In this document: piece after piece, positions 21,401 through 31,608 of the stretch | Layout: each line of letters opens with the position of its first letter | Numbering within the stretch: position 1 is the stretch's first letter | Assembly: GCA_032718475.1 (NCBI GenBank) | Contig: JAUCBJ010006990.1 | Span: 1-64,000 of the forward strand | Direction of reading: 5' to 3' | From: Nemertoderma westbladi | Lineage: Eukaryota; Xenacoelomorpha; Nemertodermatida; Nemertodermatidae | DNA length: 64,000 nucleotides | The notes under the pieces: generated by a model | What the model was told of the DNA's origin: nothing | Database searches by the model: none | What the model saw: the letters and a program-made list of their open reading frames with translations, nothing else | Made by a program: the position numbers and the translations under genes

Positions 21401-23406
21401 TTAATCCAGCAGACATCGCCTCCAGGGGAGCAACTCCACAAGAACTGGTAGATACTCCAGACTGGCTAGGTGGACCCGACTTCCTCTACAAAGAAGAAGA
21501 AGAATGGCCTCCTCATCTTACTACAGCAGAGATTAGACAGGCCAAGGGAGCGGAGAAAGTCAAACCTAAAACTCGGGCGAGTAAATCGAAGTTATTCAAA
21601 CCCATGGTAGATATGTCTGTACTACGTCATACTTCCGGAGACGACACTTTGGATCAGAAACCCACAGCCACAAATAAACTTGTTGTGGAAATCCGTGAGA
21701 AGGATTGGAAATCTGGAATACCAGACGTCTCGCAAGGACTCTCACCTCTTCTGCAGAGAGCGATACATCACTACAGTTCCTGGAATCGGCTCTGTAAGGC
21801 CGTTACATATTTAAAGAGATGTTTTCACCATCACTACTCCGGGATGAAGGCCAAAGGTGATACCACTCCAATAACATCAGTGCAGGTCCATGTTATTAAA
21901 GATCTTTCCAAATATAAAATACCCGACAGGTTTCTGAAGGAGAAGATCAGTTATCAGGAGCATGAAGAAACCAACAAGCAGATGCTGAGACTCCTGCAAT
22001 GCTATGAGGATTCCGATAAGTATTTCCTGTTGTTGAGAAATCCACAGATGCGCTTAAGGGATCGTTTCTCTAGCACAATGATAGATGGGTTGATACGTGT
22101 TGGAGGAAGATTAACGAATGCTCCATTATCCTTTGACACTAAGTTTCCCATACTCATTAGAAATCTTGAAATACAAGTCAAGATGATTGTAGACGTTCAC
22201 AGCAAACTTTATCATGCTGGTAGGGAACGAGTTTTTAGCGAAATTCGAACTCGCTATTATTTTTATAAACCCCGTAGAGCTCTGAACCAAGTTCTTAGGA
22301 ACTGCATACCCTGTAGGAAAGCATTCAGTAGGCCTTTAACACAGCGAGAGGCAGAATTACCTAGGGAACGAGTAAGCTTCTATGAACCACCCTTTACTAA
22401 TACCGGTGTGGATTTATTTGGCCCTATTGAAGTATATCGTGCTAGGACTATAGTCAAGAGATGGTGTGTCATCTTTGTTTGTATGACTTGTAGAGCTATC
22501 CATCTCGATATGGTGAACGATTTATCTACCAACAGCTTTCTATTAAGCTTACGACGACAGATCGCTCGCTTTGGCACTAGTAACACGAGATCTGATAAGG
22601 GAACAAACTTCATTGGTGCCAACAATGAAATCAAAGCTTACGTCAAAGATTGGAACCAAAGACAGGTGGACGATCAGCTACGAGTAACAGCGTCTAGCTG
22701 GACCTTCAACGCCGCCGACGCCCCTTGGTGGGGAGGAAGTTGGGAGAGATTAATAAGAAGTGTGAAGACAGCATTTCACTTTATAGTGCCTTGCCGCGCG
22801 TATCTCACCGACGAACTTTTGCGGACGTTAATGGAGGAAATCGCCGCCTATCTCAATGAGAGACCGCTTATGCCAGTCTCATCGAGTCCCGATTCCCTGG
22901 AAGCGCTAACACCCGCGCATTTCCTACTAAAGAAACCTGTAGCCATGCTCCCACAATCGGAAATCACAGACGGAGACGAATACTGCCGGCAAACTTGGCA
23001 ACTCATGCAGTTGTTATCCCGTTGTTTCGCTGACCATTTCGAAAAACATTATCTGCCCACGCTACAACTTCGAACTAAGTGGTTTGCGCAGCAAGAAAAC
23101 GTCAGCGCTGGAGACATGGTTCTTATTGTGGATGTAGATCTTCCACGTAAGCGGTGGCAGACAGGTCGTATCATCGAGACTCACATCTCGGATGATGGTT
23201 TGGTGCGATCGGTAGAACTCCTCGTCATGCGACGTAACTTCAAGAAACCGGGAATTGTCTTCGAGACACAGCAGCTCAATCGCCCAGTTGGTCGCTTATG
23301 TTTACTGGAAAGAGACAGAGAACTCTCCGGAAACTATGGGAGGCAAGATACTCTTCCCACGACCACCTCCCTAATCCAACAAACATCTAGGGACTCCCCA
23401 ACTTAA
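18463..23406 (+). CDS. pol: BEL/Pao pol polyprotein: zinc knuckles, protease, RT, RNase H, integrase
   Basis: 1647 codons, fully open. In order: three Cys/His knuckles at residues 16-80 (CVLCDGTHRLNMC, CYNCLRQGHQRRTC, CAKCGAKHHILLH); aspartic protease ALLDSGSTGTFID (about 189-201); RT with RVVFDGSA (about 562), SDIEGMFLQV and YMDD (about 687-690), the Pao-type arrangement; RNase H with FGDASDMGIG (about 865) and YWTDD (about 935); H2C2 integrase zinc finger with H..H before CIPC (about 1244-1284); integrase acidic residues in VDLFGP (about 1315), RSDKGTNF (about 1375) and GGSWERL (about 1424-1430); then a C-terminal tail of the kind linked to Pao integrases. All key residues are present, so the enzyme may be functional. 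It probably depends on a frameshift from gag; no ATG lies at the left edge. Confidence 0.95.
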   Translation: MHNVIQNKVSNIKPKCVLCDGTHRLNMCDEFLKKSLTERREVMWDKRLCYNCLRQGHQRRTCYSDTRCAKCGAKHHILLHTEFERNSPSQVSDSELHVQFSDVNDTDQSSEMEGFYTGEFSDEGESCYMINTAVYRALTYEKDTDSDLTLTTSDRQPSWKAPPSNVGIREFPVVQVRVHGPKRSYVVNALLDSGSTGTFIDKELAEDIFAGQPKFRTKLNMSGIMQVWKSTVIADYYVGALSTPQDELGEHSIRSVKMVAIKNFATTQVEPYNWDEDDFTQQLEIPRFNTDYPGVQILIGQNAHEALETLEKRPAQPQPLQAYAGRTRVGWYFTGPSRRTLMERLPKDQVCQVREWEVEGSELDDLTEGTPYSSDNDDVHQLFDEENTIDLLKENETWQNQVNLCQLLLPSERDDYNDELNDVIERYNAKTRDEHAVRFFTQEAVEPNSYDKAVSVEEERAKQIQETTTRFLKDQGRYEIGLPFRKREPKFVNNRPLAEKIIAQLHRRLTANSSAKEMYQTQLKKFISKGYAELVPEETPITERTYYLTHHYVPKPGKPHEVRVVFDGSALYMGQSLNSELLPGPNLLQSLLGILLRLRQYSIAFASDIEGMFLQVKALDRDRDSLRFLWGPEGDLNQKPVEYWMTIQAFGIISSPSNACSVVRTTADDNRDAFSKEVIDNIKRDIYMDDNLKSLPSVEEAIDIAKGTVECLKRGGFRLTKFTSNSREFLESIPVEDRGAKDLDLIKDDLPETKTLGLKWDTERDILFFQLKQRDNPVRTKRICLSILSTYFDPLGFISPVILIARSLVQQMWLENHSWDDPLKGELLKKWMKWEDSLPAIENFIISRSYFGHVLPTYSYQLHVFGDASDMGIGIVAYLRVETPDGIKVALVTSKALINNKLKVPRAELKAALYATAIGRNVTEQIDYPLEKTVYWTDDLLVLEYITNEVCQFSVFVTNRVAIILSRTTMDQWRHCPGTINPADIASRGATPQELVDTPDWLGGPDFLYKEEEEWPPHLTTAEIRQAKGAEKVKPKTRASKSKLFKPMVDMSVLRHTSGDDTLDQKPTATNKLVVEIREKDWKSGIPDVSQGLSPLLQRAIHHYSSWNRLCKAVTYLKRCFHHHYSGMKAKGDTTPITSVQVHVIKDLSKYKIPDRFLKEKISYQEHEETNKQMLRLLQCYEDSDKYFLLLRNPQMRLRDRFSSTMIDGLIRVGGRLTNAPLSFDTKFPILIRNLEIQVKMIVDVHSKLYHAGRERVFSEIRTRYYFYKPRRALNQVLRNCIPCRKAFSRPLTQREAELPRERVSFYEPPFTNTGVDLFGPIEVYRARTIVKRWCVIFVCMTCRAIHLDMVNDLSTNSFLLSLRRQIARFGTSNTRSDKGTNFIGANNEIKAYVKDWNQRQVDDQLRVTASSWTFNAADAPWWGGSWERLIRSVKTAFHFIVPCRAYLTDELLRTLMEEIAAYLNERPLMPVSSSPDSLEALTPAHFLLKKPVAMLPQSEITDGDEYCRQTWQLMQLLSRCFADHFEKHYLPTLQLRTKWFAQQENVSAGDMVLIVDVDLPRKRWQTGRIIETHISDDGLVRSVELLVMRRNFKKPGIVFETQQLNRPVGRLCLLERDRELSGNYGRQDTLPTTTSLIQQTSRDSPT

Positions 23407-25016
23407 CAACGGCTGGAGTGGGTGTATGACTAGATTTTATATTTGTTTTATTCTTTTATATTTATGTATATATTATTATGTAATTTTATTATAATCGTTT
23501 TCTTTAATTTTACTTAGTAGAACGTTATTTTAGCGATTATTTAGTAGATTAGTGCAATATACATTCGCGTTTATTACTTAATTACTTATACATTATATAT
23601 TTAGTGCGACGGCGAGAAATAATTATTTTTCTCCTTCCTTACTGTCCGTATTACATTACAAATACGTAACTACAGTAAGATGAAATGTCCGTACTTATTA
23701 AAGTACAATAAAGCTCCTACTATATTCAAGTATTATTGGTAAGCAGAGTATTAGGAATGCAAAGTTCAGATCCTCGTGTCTCGGCTAAACCAAGCTCTGG
23801 GTAGACCTTGGAAACGACTTGCCTCTTCTCACTGACATTGCTTCGTGCGATATTGCTCTCATACCGTATATTAAATAATACATATAGTAGCGTATAACGC
23901 AAAATAAATCTGTTAAACCCTTTGACCATCTGTAATTCTAGTCGATTAAGATATCGCGGCACCCACCGATATACTTGAAAGACAAATTCTAGAATCAGTG
24001 GTTAACGTCCCCAGACAAGTTCTGGAATAAACTGGTGCCCATCCTAAATATTAATTATTAATATTTACAAAATCTGTCAAATTTTAGATCCTTTAAAATT
24101 CTAGTCGATTAAGATATCGTAGCACTTACCGATACTCTTAAAAGGACAAAATTCCTAGAATCTAGGAACCCAGTCCCCAGACACGTTCTGGAATAAAATT
24201 ACGTCTATTTAACATTAAATAATAAAATTTACGGGAATAAATTTAAATTCATATATTTCAATGAATTTAATAAATTGTCATTTTATACAATTTATAACAT
24301 TCCCAAAATTCCATTAATTAATAGATCACGGGAGCGGAGATTCACTCTATTAAGTGTATTTGTGTGCGAGAATCTCCAATATATAGTCAATAGCCGATAA
24401 AATTCATAAAATCATATATAGAGAGGATATTGACAATTAAAGAATTACTATTAAATAGCATCCCAGATCTGTATGCATGAGAATTACCCTAATTCTACCG
24501 CTAGCTTTCCATAATGTCACCATGGCAACAACCACGCTAGAATTAGAAGTGAGTTAAAAGAACAATAGAAGGCTTGCCCCATTGAATAGCATAGGGAATA
24601 AATAGCGCACTGCTAGTATCCAAGGATACATAATAAATAAAGTGACATTCTGGAAGGTACTGACTAACGGACAAATGGCCCGAATGTGTACAGTTTATGG
24701 CAGTTGTGTTGAATTTGTGCGTTCATAGGTGGATGTTACTGCTAAAGTGTGTTTACAGTAGCTAGTCGCAATTGTGAAAGTAGCCCTAACTATCCAGAAA
24801 GAACCTGAAGTACATCTAAGCCTTTGGGACGGACAGTGGAGTGACTTGTGCCGGTTATCGTTGTCGTGGTGTAGCTACATCGTTGGCGAAAGCACAGCGA
24901 CGACGGTACATCGGCGCTGAGGATCTTGCACTGTCCGGGGCAAAAGAGGGGTAGGCAGCGACGCCCGCTAGCCTAATATATAAACTCATTATAATATTGA
25001 TAAACTCATAGCAGAT
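23407..25016 (+). other. 1.6-kb ORF-free region between pol and ORF3
   Basis: AT-rich, with a direct repeat of about 164 bp (units starting AATTCTAGTCGATTAAGATATCG at about 23934 and 24098). From 24040 it matches window positions 1-998 closely, so it was part of the element before both copies formed. Just before the ORF3 ATG, CTCATAGCAG followed by ATATG offers a candidate 3' splice site in both copies. Possibly a 5' UTR or internal promoter for ORF3. Confidence 0.6.
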
Positions 25017-26138
25017 ATGACTGAGTTGATAGAAGATGATCTTGGTATCAGGGAGCGATATACTCTACCTTTACAAGCGTTTGTCGATAGCTTGATACGC
25101 GGCGACGCTGGTCCAACTACTACGGAGGATGATGGTCGTTATATCGAACCGCCAATGTCCCAGGAGCAACTTACGCGTGAATTGGATTATAGAAAGTTCA
25201 CCGCTCGATATACGCATCATAATGGTACGTATATGGACTTCTTAACTACTGGCCATCCTATCGATTTACACGATACGGACGATGTAGACACCGAAAGGGA
25301 AATGGTTTTATTTAAATATCATACCCAGCGGAGTCGGAACGATAAACCGAGAATAGAACACGAGAACTCTATTCGAAACAAACTCGAAAGGGAAGACGTT
25401 GAAGAGCCGGATAAACGCAGCGACTTTAACGATTATCTGGAATTCCTGAGAGAGACATATCTCAATATTGCCAGCCAACAAAATCTCGAAACTAGATATC
25501 CTCAAGGTATACATCATGATCCTATGATAGAACTCAAACGACTCTATTTCACTATGATGTATCTTACCGCCGATCGACCGCTACCTGTCGTCCCAGATAG
25601 CTTCGAACAGATGGAGGAATATTGTAAAACTGGAGAACGATCACCCGCGTTTCCCCTGCAGGACGTGCGTCTTTGGTATTACTGCGACGAGTGCCCTAGA
25701 CGCAATCAGCAAACGGAAAGACATAAACATCGGCGGAGACATTGCGCTAAACACAGTTTTACACGATATACTTATGGGAGTTTCGAGCGAAACCTGTTCG
25801 ACGTATCCCCTACGGTCGCTCGACTCAAACGATCCTTGAACAAACCAATGATCAGAGTTCCGGAATACTCGGTCAGACCTCCTCATTCCTCAGTTAGACC
25901 TCAGACTCTTGATCCTAATAGTATAACGGATCCTCCCGAACTGTACTCACTGTTCAAAGATCTAGTGTTACCCGAACAGTTGATCGGTGGTACTCCGGTA
26001 GTAGGCTCGCTAGATATTCGCCAACCCTACCTAGCTGGATTGGGACGCGGTCATCTAATATCGCCGTTTAACCCACACAACCGTCCCGGCTTCACCTCGA
26101 TACAACCCGTTACGGAAGTCGAAGAGAGCGTCGTATGA
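25017..26138 (+). CDS. ORF3 N-terminal part, unknown family, Cys/His cluster
   Basis: 373 codons from an ATG shared with the copy at 999. Acidic and basic residues are abundant; I see no signal peptide or membrane helix. A Cys/His cluster at residues 223-246 (CDEC, HKH, HCAKH) could bind zinc. I do not recognise the family. The frame ends at TGA 26136-26138. A coiled-coil-coding stretch in another frame (26170-26415) with stops at 26251 and 26281 then leads straight into the frame of the next ORF, so the two ORFs were probably once one protein of more than 1000 residues, broken here by a frameshift and nonsense mutations. Confidence 0.65.
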   Translation: MTELIEDDLGIRERYTLPLQAFVDSLIRGDAGPTTTEDDGRYIEPPMSQEQLTRELDYRKFTARYTHHNGTYMDFLTTGHPIDLHDTDDVDTEREMVLFKYHTQRSRNDKPRIEHENSIRNKLEREDVEEPDKRSDFNDYLEFLRETYLNIASQQNLETRYPQGIHHDPMIELKRLYFTMMYLTADRPLPVVPDSFEQMEEYCKTGERSPAFPLQDVRLWYYCDECPRRNQQTERHKHRRRHCAKHSFTRYTYGSFERNLFDVSPTVARLKRSLNKPMIRVPEYSVRPPHSSVRPQTLDPNSITDPPELYSLFKDLVLPEQLIGGTPVVGSLDIRQPYLAGLGRGHLISPFNPHNRPGFTSIQPVTEVEESVV

Positions 26139-26415
26139 AACGCGTTAGACGCTATTCGGCAGAAAATCGGAAAAGGAACTTACAGGTAAATTGCAACAAC
26201 AAGTCCAAGCGGTGAAGGAATTAGCTTTACCCCAGTTCGATAGAGAAATATAAAATCTCGAGGAGGACATCGAACGTGGATGAACCTACTCTTTACAAGA
26301 GTTCCTAGATGAGCGTCTACAACAACAAGCGGAGGAAAATCAGCTCGAGGAGAGACATATAGAACTAGATGAGAGAGAAGAAGCAGCTTTAGCTAAACCC
26401 GAAGCTCAAATCCTT
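26139..26415 (+). pseudogene. Broken coiled-coil linker of ORF3
   Basis: In the frame of the ATG at 26416 this stretch reads as Gln/Glu/Leu-rich helix (for example QQQAEENQLEERHIELDERE) interrupted by TAA at 26251 and TGA at 26281. The sister copy has sense codons at both of those positions but its own stop nearby, so the two copies decayed independently. Confidence 0.6.
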
Positions 26416-28152
26416 ATGACGGATCTCTACTCTAAAACCATCCTTCATCCCTCGATGGTTCCCCATTTCGGAGACAAACTCTTTGCGACGATACAACCCC
26501 AACCGGTTGATATCAACCTAAGATCTAGAGATCTTATCGCTGACGCTCCCATGTTGCGACGTCCACCCATCGAAGCCGCTCGTGTCGATGGTATACTCGT
26601 TGAACCTCCGGACAATAGAGCGGATCTTGTCCGTCGTATGGTACACGATGTTAACATACGCGCTAGACCTTTACCGGACTCGTTTTATGGGATCAAAGAT
26701 CACCCTTATTACGTCAACCTAACACAATATTACATGATAAAACCGGAAGATCCTACACATAGTCTGAGGTTTCTACCACTCATAAATCCTCTCGATCTTG
26801 TCGAACTCGAACAACTGCATAAACATCTGGATCAGTTAGTTAAAATAAACTCATTTCGAAAACCATACAATGTTTCCAGAATAGAGAAAGAAACAATACC
26901 TCTGTATAATCTTGATGGATTCATCAAAACTCGTTTAGTACACTGGAATCTTGACGTGTTATTCGAGGAGGAAAGAATACAACGATATGGAGATGTGGAA
27001 ACATATACCACACAATATTTAAAGTATAGAGACCTACCTAATGCTAGCGAATGCGCTACCTTGTGGCATCCTGTGGGAATGACCCTCGAAAACGCCACTA
27101 AAGAGTGGAATGAGACTCTTAACGTTATCGAGATGTATGGAGTTGTCACCTACGACAACGAAGGTAGCGTTCCGGTTGGAGAACTGGGAACTACGCGGAT
27201 GATACACATACGAGGACTTGCTGGTTCTACCCATGTATTTACTCGAGCGTGTTCCGATGTGATTGATTATTCTTTTGAAACTCTTACTGAGATGCAAAAG
27301 AAACTCCGACATGGACAATTCGAGCTCGCGCAGCGTTACGTCGCCGACAACGAGCGCAAACCGGCCATGGGTATCGATGGATCGATGTTACCCCAGCCCG
27401 TGCTCGAGATGTTGGTTAACGAAAGAATCCTTAAAATCGGCTCAGCTGTTTATGGAGATCTACAAAACGACTTTCGGAATATGGAGAACATTCCATACCC
27501 TTTCGTGGATACTCAGCTGATTGCTCCCTGGGCAGAAGGCCGAGGTTTCTTCCGCACTATGTATGCCAATACACCCAGCGGCATTACTAAAGTACAACGA
27601 ACCTCCATCGGACATCTTGCCTTTCAAGAATACGGATGGAATTTCAAGGTTGGAAATCCTATAAATTACCAACAAGTATATGGAGATCATTATTCTCGTT
27701 TATACTTTGATGGACCATTGACCGCACCTGGCGCCGTGTATAGCTTTATGAGTGTTCCACTTCGTCCCTCCTTAGCTATATACACGATCTTTGAAAACGC
27801 AGCACTTACCGGTTGGCTAGCCGATGTGTGCAGTCGTACCATACGCGCCCATCCATTAATACTTGGAACCAAACTCGCCAAGTTAGATGAACACAATAAA
27901 TTCATCCGCTTCGAATGTTTCAGGCGTTTTCTGACTCCGTTCCGTAACGTTGATAGTCAGTTCAAGGACCGCGCTCTGACCAAACTCAGCCTAAGAGACT
28001 CAGCTGCGGAGAAGCTAAATAGCGCGGGATTTGCTCTCTTTCAGGACGTTTGTATACAGAACTTACATTCATCTGTTATACAAAGACCCCGAATACCCAC
28101 AGTTTTTGTCTGGTTCAAAACAAAATTACAATGGACTAATAATAAGTATTAA
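26416..28152 (+). CDS. ORF3 C-terminal part, large unknown domain
   Basis: 578 codons, uninterrupted, globular composition, no clear membrane segment or signal peptide. Segments such as IRGLAGSTHVFTRACSDV, YPFVDTQLIAPWAEGRGFF and GPLTAPGAVYSFMSVPL look like folded-domain sequence, but I cannot match them to a known family. The last 15-25 residues may come from flanking DNA, because the element seems to be cut at about 28085-28150. The sister copy has a Lys/Arg-rich tail that is lacking here. The position downstream of pol is the one used for env in some BEL elements, but no envelope features are visible. Confidence 0.65.
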   Translation: MTDLYSKTILHPSMVPHFGDKLFATIQPQPVDINLRSRDLIADAPMLRRPPIEAARVDGILVEPPDNRADLVRRMVHDVNIRARPLPDSFYGIKDHPYYVNLTQYYMIKPEDPTHSLRFLPLINPLDLVELEQLHKHLDQLVKINSFRKPYNVSRIEKETIPLYNLDGFIKTRLVHWNLDVLFEEERIQRYGDVETYTTQYLKYRDLPNASECATLWHPVGMTLENATKEWNETLNVIEMYGVVTYDNEGSVPVGELGTTRMIHIRGLAGSTHVFTRACSDVIDYSFETLTEMQKKLRHGQFELAQRYVADNERKPAMGIDGSMLPQPVLEMLVNERILKIGSAVYGDLQNDFRNMENIPYPFVDTQLIAPWAEGRGFFRTMYANTPSGITKVQRTSIGHLAFQEYGWNFKVGNPINYQQVYGDHYSRLYFDGPLTAPGAVYSFMSVPLRPSLAIYTIFENAALTGWLADVCSRTIRAHPLILGTKLAKLDEHNKFIRFECFRRFLTPFRNVDSQFKDRALTKLSLRDSAAEKLNSAGFALFQDVCIQNLHSSVIQRPRIPTVFVWFKTKLQWTNNKY

Positions 28153-28197
28153 TTATAATTATAGTGATTCAATAAGATTATGAACTGTTTATTTTAC

Positions 28198-28320
28198 CTT
28201 GACATATCACACCATCACCAGAGAAGCCTGTTTTACAGATGCAATTAAAACCGAAGATAGTATTCGAACAATTGGCATCGATGTGGCAGTTATGGGTGTG
28301 GCTAAGGCATTCATTATCAT
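28198..28320 (-). CDS. Host gene exon: calcium-binding EGF-like module
   Basis: Acceptor ATTTCAG, 123-nt exon, donor GTAAAA. It encodes NECLSHTHNCHIDANC, FNCICKTGFSGDG and a final Cys: an EGF module with calcium-binding style. Phase 1 at both ends, same length as 11722-11844. Upstream exons of the gene are probably at 38985 and 45034-45530 on the same strand. Confidence 0.85.
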
Positions 28321-28736
28321 CTGAAATTATAGGGAGAGGAAATTACATTACTGAGAGTGAAGGTGTAAAATTTTTTAATATTTACTTTTGACACAAAATA
28401 TGATGAGTTCGATGTTGTACTTGCAAGAACTATGGCCTATGTGGGTAAATGGGGGCCAATGTGGGTTTCTCAAACTGGGTACCTTTTCTCTTACCTACCT
28501 ACTTACTAGCTCAAACCCAACCTCAAACTTGCGTTTTATCCCCCATTTAGCATTCATACGAGTTTAATGGCTCACTCGCTTCAGCTAATCTTTGGCTGGG
28601 CTCTTGTGTCTCATATTCTGCTATAATTTCCTTTGTTTGCGTGTAATTACCCCCCCCCCCCCTGGTAGACAGCGAGGATTAATTTGCAGGTTCACTGAGT
28701 GTATTAATTAATTTATTTTTGTTTAAATTTATTTTG
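28321..28736. other. Intron sequence with a C-run
   Basis: Intron of the host gene. It contains a C14-15 run at about 28649-28662 and no coding signal. Confidence 0.5.
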
Positions 28737-28848
28737 TTAATATTTAATTGCGCCGAGTTTGGCAGGATAAAAACTGATTAAATAATTATATACACAATGA
28801 AATAAAATAATAATACAATCATAAACTATTGAATTAATAATTAAAAAG

Positions 28849-31465
28849 TTATGTGTTGGCCCATTGCGAGAGTGTTCTTTGGTTATTTAAACAATGTAGG
28901 AGGTGGTAGATCGTGGCTGTCTGGCCGCATAACTTGCATCGGCAGTCGTCTCCTGGTTGGTGGTAGGTTTTCGTACGGCACACGGCGTGGTGGAAACCGT
29001 GGATAGAGAACCTTGTCACCACGTGTCTCTGCGGTTCATTTGCACCTGCCCATTTTCGGTTGGCGAACGCCATCGAGTTCCAGAATTCTTTGGGGATTTC
29101 GCCAATTTTTGTGTTAACGATGTCCGTATATTTCTGAAATTCAGAGGTTTGAGGCAAACGTAGCTCAACAACCAGCTGGGAAACGAGGGTCTTCTCGCCG
29201 CATAGCGCCAGAACGAGCTGGTTGTGGGTCGTTTTATGTAGCCCCAGGACCCGTTTGAGGTATGTGGATTTAATTTTATCTAGTGTTTGCATGTTGTTTG
29301 CTGAGAGAAATGGCCATATTTCGCGGAAACAATATGTTATTGTCGGTTTGACTTTTAATTTAAATAATTTTCTAGCGGTTTCAACTGAGAGTAGTTGGGG
29401 TTTCTTAATATTATGGATAATTGTGATGGCTTTACAGACAATCGATGTAGTATGCTTTGTAAATGACAATGACAACTGCAATGTAATCCCAAGATATTTA
29501 TAAGAGTTTGTCATTGGTACCATATTCCCATTGTATATGAATTTATCAGCTGTGCTCAGACGACCGCCTCGGCAAAACTTAATTATAGCGGTTTTCTTTA
29601 AGTTTACCCTTTAAGTTTTCTGAGGCCCATCGCGCTAAGGCATCCAGTCCCAACTGAATGGTCTCTCTGGAGTTGCTGTAGAACAGCAGATCGTCGTCGA
29701 ATAGGAGGATGATTAATTCTCCAACCCATCGGGCTACTCCAGCGATATATAGTACGATATCCCATATGAATATAATGAATAAAAGGGGGCTTAGCGAGTC
29801 ACCTTGAAGTACTCCTCGGGATTGTTTAATAGTCTTAGATAGCCGTAGCCGGTCTGAAACTCGTATAAAATTGGTTGACAATATCGCTTTAATGAGACGA
29901 TATAGATTCCCCTTAATATTGAAGTGGTTTTTCAATTTAAACAGTAACCTTGATCTGGGCACCGTGTCGAATGCCTTCCTGAAGTCCACGAACACTGCAT
30001 ATAGTGGTTTTCGCGGAGTGGCCAGGTTACTGAATATCCGGTTTACTAGCTGTGCTATTGGCATCTTAGTGGATCGACCAGGCAGGAAACCGAACTGTTC
30101 CGCCGGGATACGGTGAATTACAAGAGCCCGTAGTCGGTTCGCTACAAGACTAGTTAGTACCTTATACGCATTACAGAGCAGAGCAATACCTCTATAGCAG
30201 TCTGAATCGTGTCGGGAACCTGACCCCTTGAAGAGGACCTTGATGATTCTGTGTTTCCAGCTATTAACAAGTGCACGATTCCCCTTAATTCATCGCCCGA
30301 GTCTAGTGGAATTTCCGAGGATTCCTCTGATTGGAGTACGTTCTCGAAGTGGCTCTCCCACTTTTCTAGCGGAACTGGACTGTTGGTCGACGTATTCGAT
30401 TTCTTTGTCCATTTGTAGGGTTTAGTTTCTGCGTCTGTTATTAGCTTCTTCTCGGTTTGTAAGGCAAATTCATTCTGCTTAACTTTCAGCATAGATTTAT
30501 ATTCCCGCATACATTCGCATAGCCTCTGGGAGGCCGAGGGATCAGATTTAACTGTTGCGTGGAGTGCAGCACCTCCCATCGTTTAGAGTAGCATTGCGCA
30601 TCTAACCAGGGTTTAGCGAAACGTGTCGTAGTTTTACATAGGGGGGCGGCATCTTTAATAGCGCCTGAGAGCGATTTATACGCTTCGTTGATGCGGTTCT
30701 CCCGCAGTAAATTATTTGTATCATTGAGGCGATAGTTAGATTGTAGCTTTGGAATATCGATTTCCCGTTTTCGGAGTGGTTGATTTCCGGCTAACAGGGG
30801 CTGAGGAGCTGTCCGGTTCCAGTTCCAGCTAGCTGTCACTGGTACATGTTTCCTTAGACATCGCGGTTTGCAGTTTATTGTCTGGACCGGTCTGTTAGAG
30901 TAAAATAGATCGATACCACTACTTCCGTTATGTCATATGTATGTTGGTACCTTGCGATTATTTTGTAGCGATAGACCGATATTGTCCATTAATTCCTCAA
31001 GGGCGGTGGTTTTGATATTGTCTGCAATGTCGACCCGCACATTAAAGTCTCCACCAATGATAACAGGGCCTCCGAAATTATCAGGAATTTGATCTGTAAC
31101 AGTCAAAACACCATCAATGAAATCCTCGAGGGCTGTTTGAGGGGGAAAGTAACTGCAAGAAAATAAATCAAAGTCTGTGTAACAGTTACACTAGAAGAGT
31201 CCATATGGATTAGGTTTGGGTTTAGATGCGGTTTAACCACAATTGTTATTCCACCGATGGGCCGACCTCGACCTATTGGTTTTGTAGCTGGCCAATCATA
31301 GGTGTAGTATCCGGTAATATCTACCTTCTTGTCTGAAGTTGCCAAGGTTTCCGTAAACATCAGGGCGTCGCTATCGAAGACTGTGTCGTTGTGAGAGAGT
31401 CCCAGGACTGATCGTAGGCCTTCAACATTCCATAGAGCGGCACATAATGTTTCTGATGTTGGCAT
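28849..31465 (-). pseudogene. Non-LTR retrotransposon ORF2 (endonuclease-RT), frame-broken
   Basis: Fragments in order: endonuclease N-terminus 31465-31103 (AALWNVEGLRS, MFTETLATSD); linker pieces 30839-30486 and 30579-30154; RT 30064-29579 with VFVDFRKAFDTVPRSRL and GVLQGDSLSPLLF, where the usual YADD is FDDD; then 29523-28849 with SYKYLGITL and a terminal knuckle (CRCKLCGQTATIYHLLHC). At least four frame changes, so not active. Confidence 0.75.
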
Positions 31466-31608
31466 TATTGGCGAGGTCCTAGTGGTCGGTGCTGCTGGTG
31501 TTGCAACCTTAATTGAAATTGAAGTAGTTTGGTCCTCGGTCGGTAGTCAGTTCAAATTCCCTCCGGCATTCCGAATCTTGTTCCCGGCACTGGGGTTTTG
31601 TTGCAGCT

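Larger units (their letters stand above)
11976..28150 (+). mobile_element. Very large BEL/Pao LTR retrotransposon with an extra ORF3, 3' LTR missing
   Basis: Layout: 5' LTR 11976-13135; leader to 15322; gag-like ORFs 15323-18490; pol 18463-23406 with zinc knuckles, aspartic protease, RT, RNase H, H2C2 zinc finger, integrase and a C-terminal tail in BEL/Pao order; 1.6 kb without ORFs; ORF3 25017-28152. It is over 16 kb even without its 3' LTR, whereas BEL/Pao elements are usually several kb up to about 10 kb. That ORF3 belongs to the element is supported by the sister copy at 1-3620, where ORF3 sequence leads into the same LTR. The right boundary is uncertain (about 28085-28190). The element lies antisense in an intron of the EGF gene. 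Confidence 0.75.

Noticed and set aside
25017-28152. ORF3 as a retroviral-type envelope
   Set aside because: No signal peptide, cleavage site or transmembrane anchor visible; only the position is env-like.
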